Origin: Lachnospiraceae bacterium
Lineage (GTDB): Bacteria > Bacillota > Clostridia > Lachnospirales > Lachnospiraceae
Reading direction: 5' to 3'
DNA: 64,000 nt
Assembly (NCBI GenBank): GCA_902363675.1
Contig: CABJAV010000001.1
Coordinates: 372,001-436,000, forward strand
Positions 62,237 to 64,000 of the stretch are shown in pieces; positions within the stretch are counted from its first letter, which is position 1; every line of letters begins with the position of its first letter. The notes under the pieces were generated by a model. The model was not told where the DNA came from, searched no databases, and saw only the letters and a list, made by a program, of their open reading frames with translations. A program made the translations under genes and the position numbers.

Positions 62237-62548
62237 ATGAGTAAGATGGAAGATATTTTAGGTTCTGCAAAAGTAAGTGATGTATTGAGTGCTGCAAAGC
62301 TTAATAATTTAATCAAAAAGGATGAGGAAGAAAAGAAACCTTCCAAGTTTGTAATTGTGTTTGCAATCATCGGTATCGTTGTTGCAGTTGCAGCAGCTAT
62401 CTATGGAATTTATCGTTTCTTTACACCGGATTATCTGGATGATTTCGAGGACGATTTTGAAGATGAATTTGATAATGATTTCTTCGAAGATGAAGATGAT
62501 GAGCCAGCTGCAGCTACAAAGAATGATACTGCAGAGGACGCAGAATAA
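62237..62548 (+). CDS. Single-pass membrane protein with acidic tail
   Basis: The 103-residue protein has a short helical N-terminus (SKMEDILGSAKVSDVLSAAK), one membrane segment at about residues 38-61 (VIVFAIIGIVVAVAAAIYGIYRFF) and a tail in which about half of the last 38 residues are Asp or Glu. No family is recognised. The ATG at 62237 is preferred to the in-frame GTG at 62228 because AGGAGAGG ends just before it. A TATAAT-like box at about 62193 may be its promoter. A terminator follows, so it is a single-gene unit. Confidence 0.75.
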   Translation: MSKMEDILGSAKVSDVLSAAKLNNLIKKDEEEKKPSKFVIVFAIIGIVVAVAAAIYGIYRFFTPDYLDDFEDDFEDEFDNDFFEDEDDEPAAATKNDTAEDAE

Positions 62549-62591
62549 TTTTTGAAATATATCGTTGTAGATAATATTACTGTATATTTTA

Positions 62592-62626
62592 TAGGGACTG
62601 CTGCTTGGAGGTAGTCCCTTTTTTCA
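62592..62626 (+). terminator. Intrinsic terminator after the acidic-tail protein
   Basis: AGGGACT (62593-62599) pairs with AGTCCCT (62612-62618), followed by six T. Confidence 0.85.
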
Positions 62627-62663
62627 CGCATATAAAAGAGAGAAGAAGCAGGAGTAAAGATAG

Positions 62664-64000
62664 ATGAAAAAAGGTCAGATTGCAGAAGGAACAGTAAATA
62701 AGGTGGAGTTTCCGAACAAAGGAATTGTTTATACGGATGAGGGCGAACGCATCATTGTAAAAAATACGATTCCGGGACAGAGAGTTTCCTTTGCGGTCAA
62801 TAAGGTTCGCAAAGGAAAGGCAGAGGCGCGACTGCTTGAAACGATAAAAAAGTCACCACTTGAGACGGCAGACACCTGTACACATTTCGGAGCGTGTGGC
62901 GGATGTACATATCAGAGCCTGCCATATGAAGATCAATTAAAAATCAAAGAGGAACAGGTGCGTGGCATGATGGAAAATGCCATCGGAGATGCGTGTGCGT
63001 ATGAGTTCCTGCCAATTAAGCACAGCCCGCGTGTGCTCGCCTACCGCAATAAGATGGAATTTTCTTTCGGGGATGCATATAAAGATGGACCGCTGGCACT
63101 CGGTATGCATAAGCGAGGCAGTTTCTATGATATTGTAACGGTGGAGGACTGCCGGATTGTGGACGGTGATTTTCGCACAATCCTTATGGCAACGCTTTCT
63201 TATTTCGGAGAACAGGGCATTTCCTTTTATCACCGTCTGCGCCATACCGGATATCTTCGCCACCTTCTTGTGCGAAAAGCGGTAAAGACCGGAGAGATAC
63301 TCGTGGATTTGATCACCACAACACAGGAATGGAGTAATGCGCCGGTACAGGAGACGGATGAGCGTGCAAAGATAGAGGCTGCATTGTTAGAAAAACAGGG
63401 CAAATGTCCGCATGCCGGAACGATAAATGAGGAAAAAGAAAAGTCGCTCTTGGATGGATGGAAAGATGCACTTCTTGCACTCTCACTGGAAGGAACCTTA
63501 AAAGGCGTACTTCACACAAAAAATGACAGTGTGGCGGATGTCGTAAAAAACGAAGGAACAGAAGTACTTTCTGGACAGGACTATTTCTATGAGGAACTGT
63601 TGGGACTACGTTTTAAGATTTCACCATTTTCCTTCTTCCAGACAAATTCACTTGGCGCAGAGGTACTTTATTCTACAGCACGCGAATTTATCCTTGGGGA
63701 TAATCCGGATATGCTGACAGATAAGACGGTTTATGACCTTTACAGCGGTACCGGTACGATCGCGCAGATGCTTGCTCCGGTCTGCAAAAAAGTTGTGGGT
63801 GTGGAGATTATCGAGGAAGCTGTAGAGGCGGCAAAAGAAAATGCGGCGCTCAATCACCTGGATAACTGTGAATTTCTGGCAGGCGATGTCTTAAAAGTGC
63901 TCGATACGATTGAGGAGCGGCCGGATTATATTGTGCTTGATCCACCAAGAGATGGCATTCATCCGAAGGCTTTGGAAAAAATCATTAATTATGGCGTGGA
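62664..64000 (+). CDS. rlmD: 23S rRNA (uracil-5-)-methyltransferase, RlmD/RumA type, 3' end missing
   Basis: At least 445 residues of a SAM-dependent uridine C5-methyltransferase are present; the window ends before the stop. An N-terminal TRAM-like domain (QIAEGTVNKVEFPNKGIV) is followed by the [4Fe-4S] ligands in CTHFGACGGC near residues 73-82. The methyltransferase fold has YDLYSGTGTIAQML near 357 and LDPPRDGIHPKAL near 425. The catalytic Cys motif expected further on lies beyond the edge. Between about residues 230 and 260 there is a lineage-type insertion (GKCPHAGTINEEKEKS). GCAGGAG precedes the ATG. The exact rRNA (or tRNA) target cannot be told from sequence. Confidence 0.92.
   Translation, partial: MKKGQIAEGTVNKVEFPNKGIVYTDEGERIIVKNTIPGQRVSFAVNKVRKGKAEARLLETIKKSPLETADTCTHFGACGGCTYQSLPYEDQLKIKEEQVRGMMENAIGDACAYEFLPIKHSPRVLAYRNKMEFSFGDAYKDGPLALGMHKRGSFYDIVTVEDCRIVDGDFRTILMATLSYFGEQGISFYHRLRHTGYLRHLLVRKAVKTGEILVDLITTTQEWSNAPVQETDERAKIEAALLEKQGKCPHAGTINEEKEKSLLDGWKDALLALSLEGTLKGVLHTKNDSVADVVKNEGTEVLSGQDYFYEELLGLRFKISPFSFFQTNSLGAEVLYSTAREFILGDNPDMLTDKTVYDLYSGTGTIAQMLAPVCKKVVGVEIIEEAVEAAKENAALNHLDNCEFLAGDVLKVLDTIEERPDYIVLDPPRDGIHPKALEKIINYGV

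Overview
The window is a chromosomal segment of a low-to-mid GC, Gram-positive, anaerobic, endospore-forming bacterium. The best fit is the class Clostridia, probably family Lachnospiraceae. The grounds are spoIVA (sporulation), oxygen-sensitive class III ribonucleotide reductase (nrdDG), a flagellin lysine methylase, a YerC-PcrA neighbourhood, DUF1836 and DUF6320-type proteins, AGGAGG-type ribosome binding sites and consensus sigma-A promoters. The genus cannot be fixed from the sequence. Almost all of it is ordinary core chromosome; no prophage, insertion sequence with a transposase, CRISPR array, tRNA or rRNA was seen.

Layout. 1-4063: the distal part of a tryptophan operon, trpC(partial)-trpF-trpB-trpA-trpD, with trpD unusually last. 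4267-9165: alpha-glucan use (type I pullulanase, 4-alpha-glucanotransferase) around a convergent CLC-type halide antiporter. 9230-12642: spoIVA and an ABC-F ATPase. 12902-13705: a PHP-family histidinol phosphatase. 13895-18770: the highly expressed glycolytic cluster gap-pgk-tpiA-gpmI. 19039-22934: purC-purF-purB. 23010-23461: a 452-bp near-palindromic inverted repeat of unknown nature. 23554-24810: enolase. 25102-31000: a secreted protein, a DMT transporter, a two-domain polyphosphate kinase 2, an Eis-like acetyltransferase and a MATE exporter.

31161-35627: hisC, a small membrane protein, then a tightly overlapped cassette: condensation-fold acyltransferase-like protein, zinc-ribbon membrane protein, alpha/beta hydrolase. 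35759-40171: an ECF sigma factor gene broken by an in-frame amber codon, followed by a membrane protein and an ABC exporter (ATPase plus two permeases). 40285-44534: a heterodimeric ABC exporter divergent from its probable MarR regulator. 44735-48992: nrdD-nrdG, controlled by two NrdR boxes, a small membrane protein and a FliB-type methylase. 49062-56978: aldolase-domain protein, MraY-family transferase, membrane protein, methyltransferase, hslO, nadE and asnA. 57183-64000: small membrane proteins, a CPBP protease, yerC, DUF1836, pcrA, an acidic membrane protein and a 23S rRNA uridine methyltransferase cut by the window end.

The most unusual items are the long inverted repeat between purB and eno, the acyltransferase/zinc-ribbon/hydrolase cassette, the nonsense mutation in the ECF sigma gene, and several RNA hairpins placed where they could control translation or read-through (before trpD, spoIVA and gpmI).
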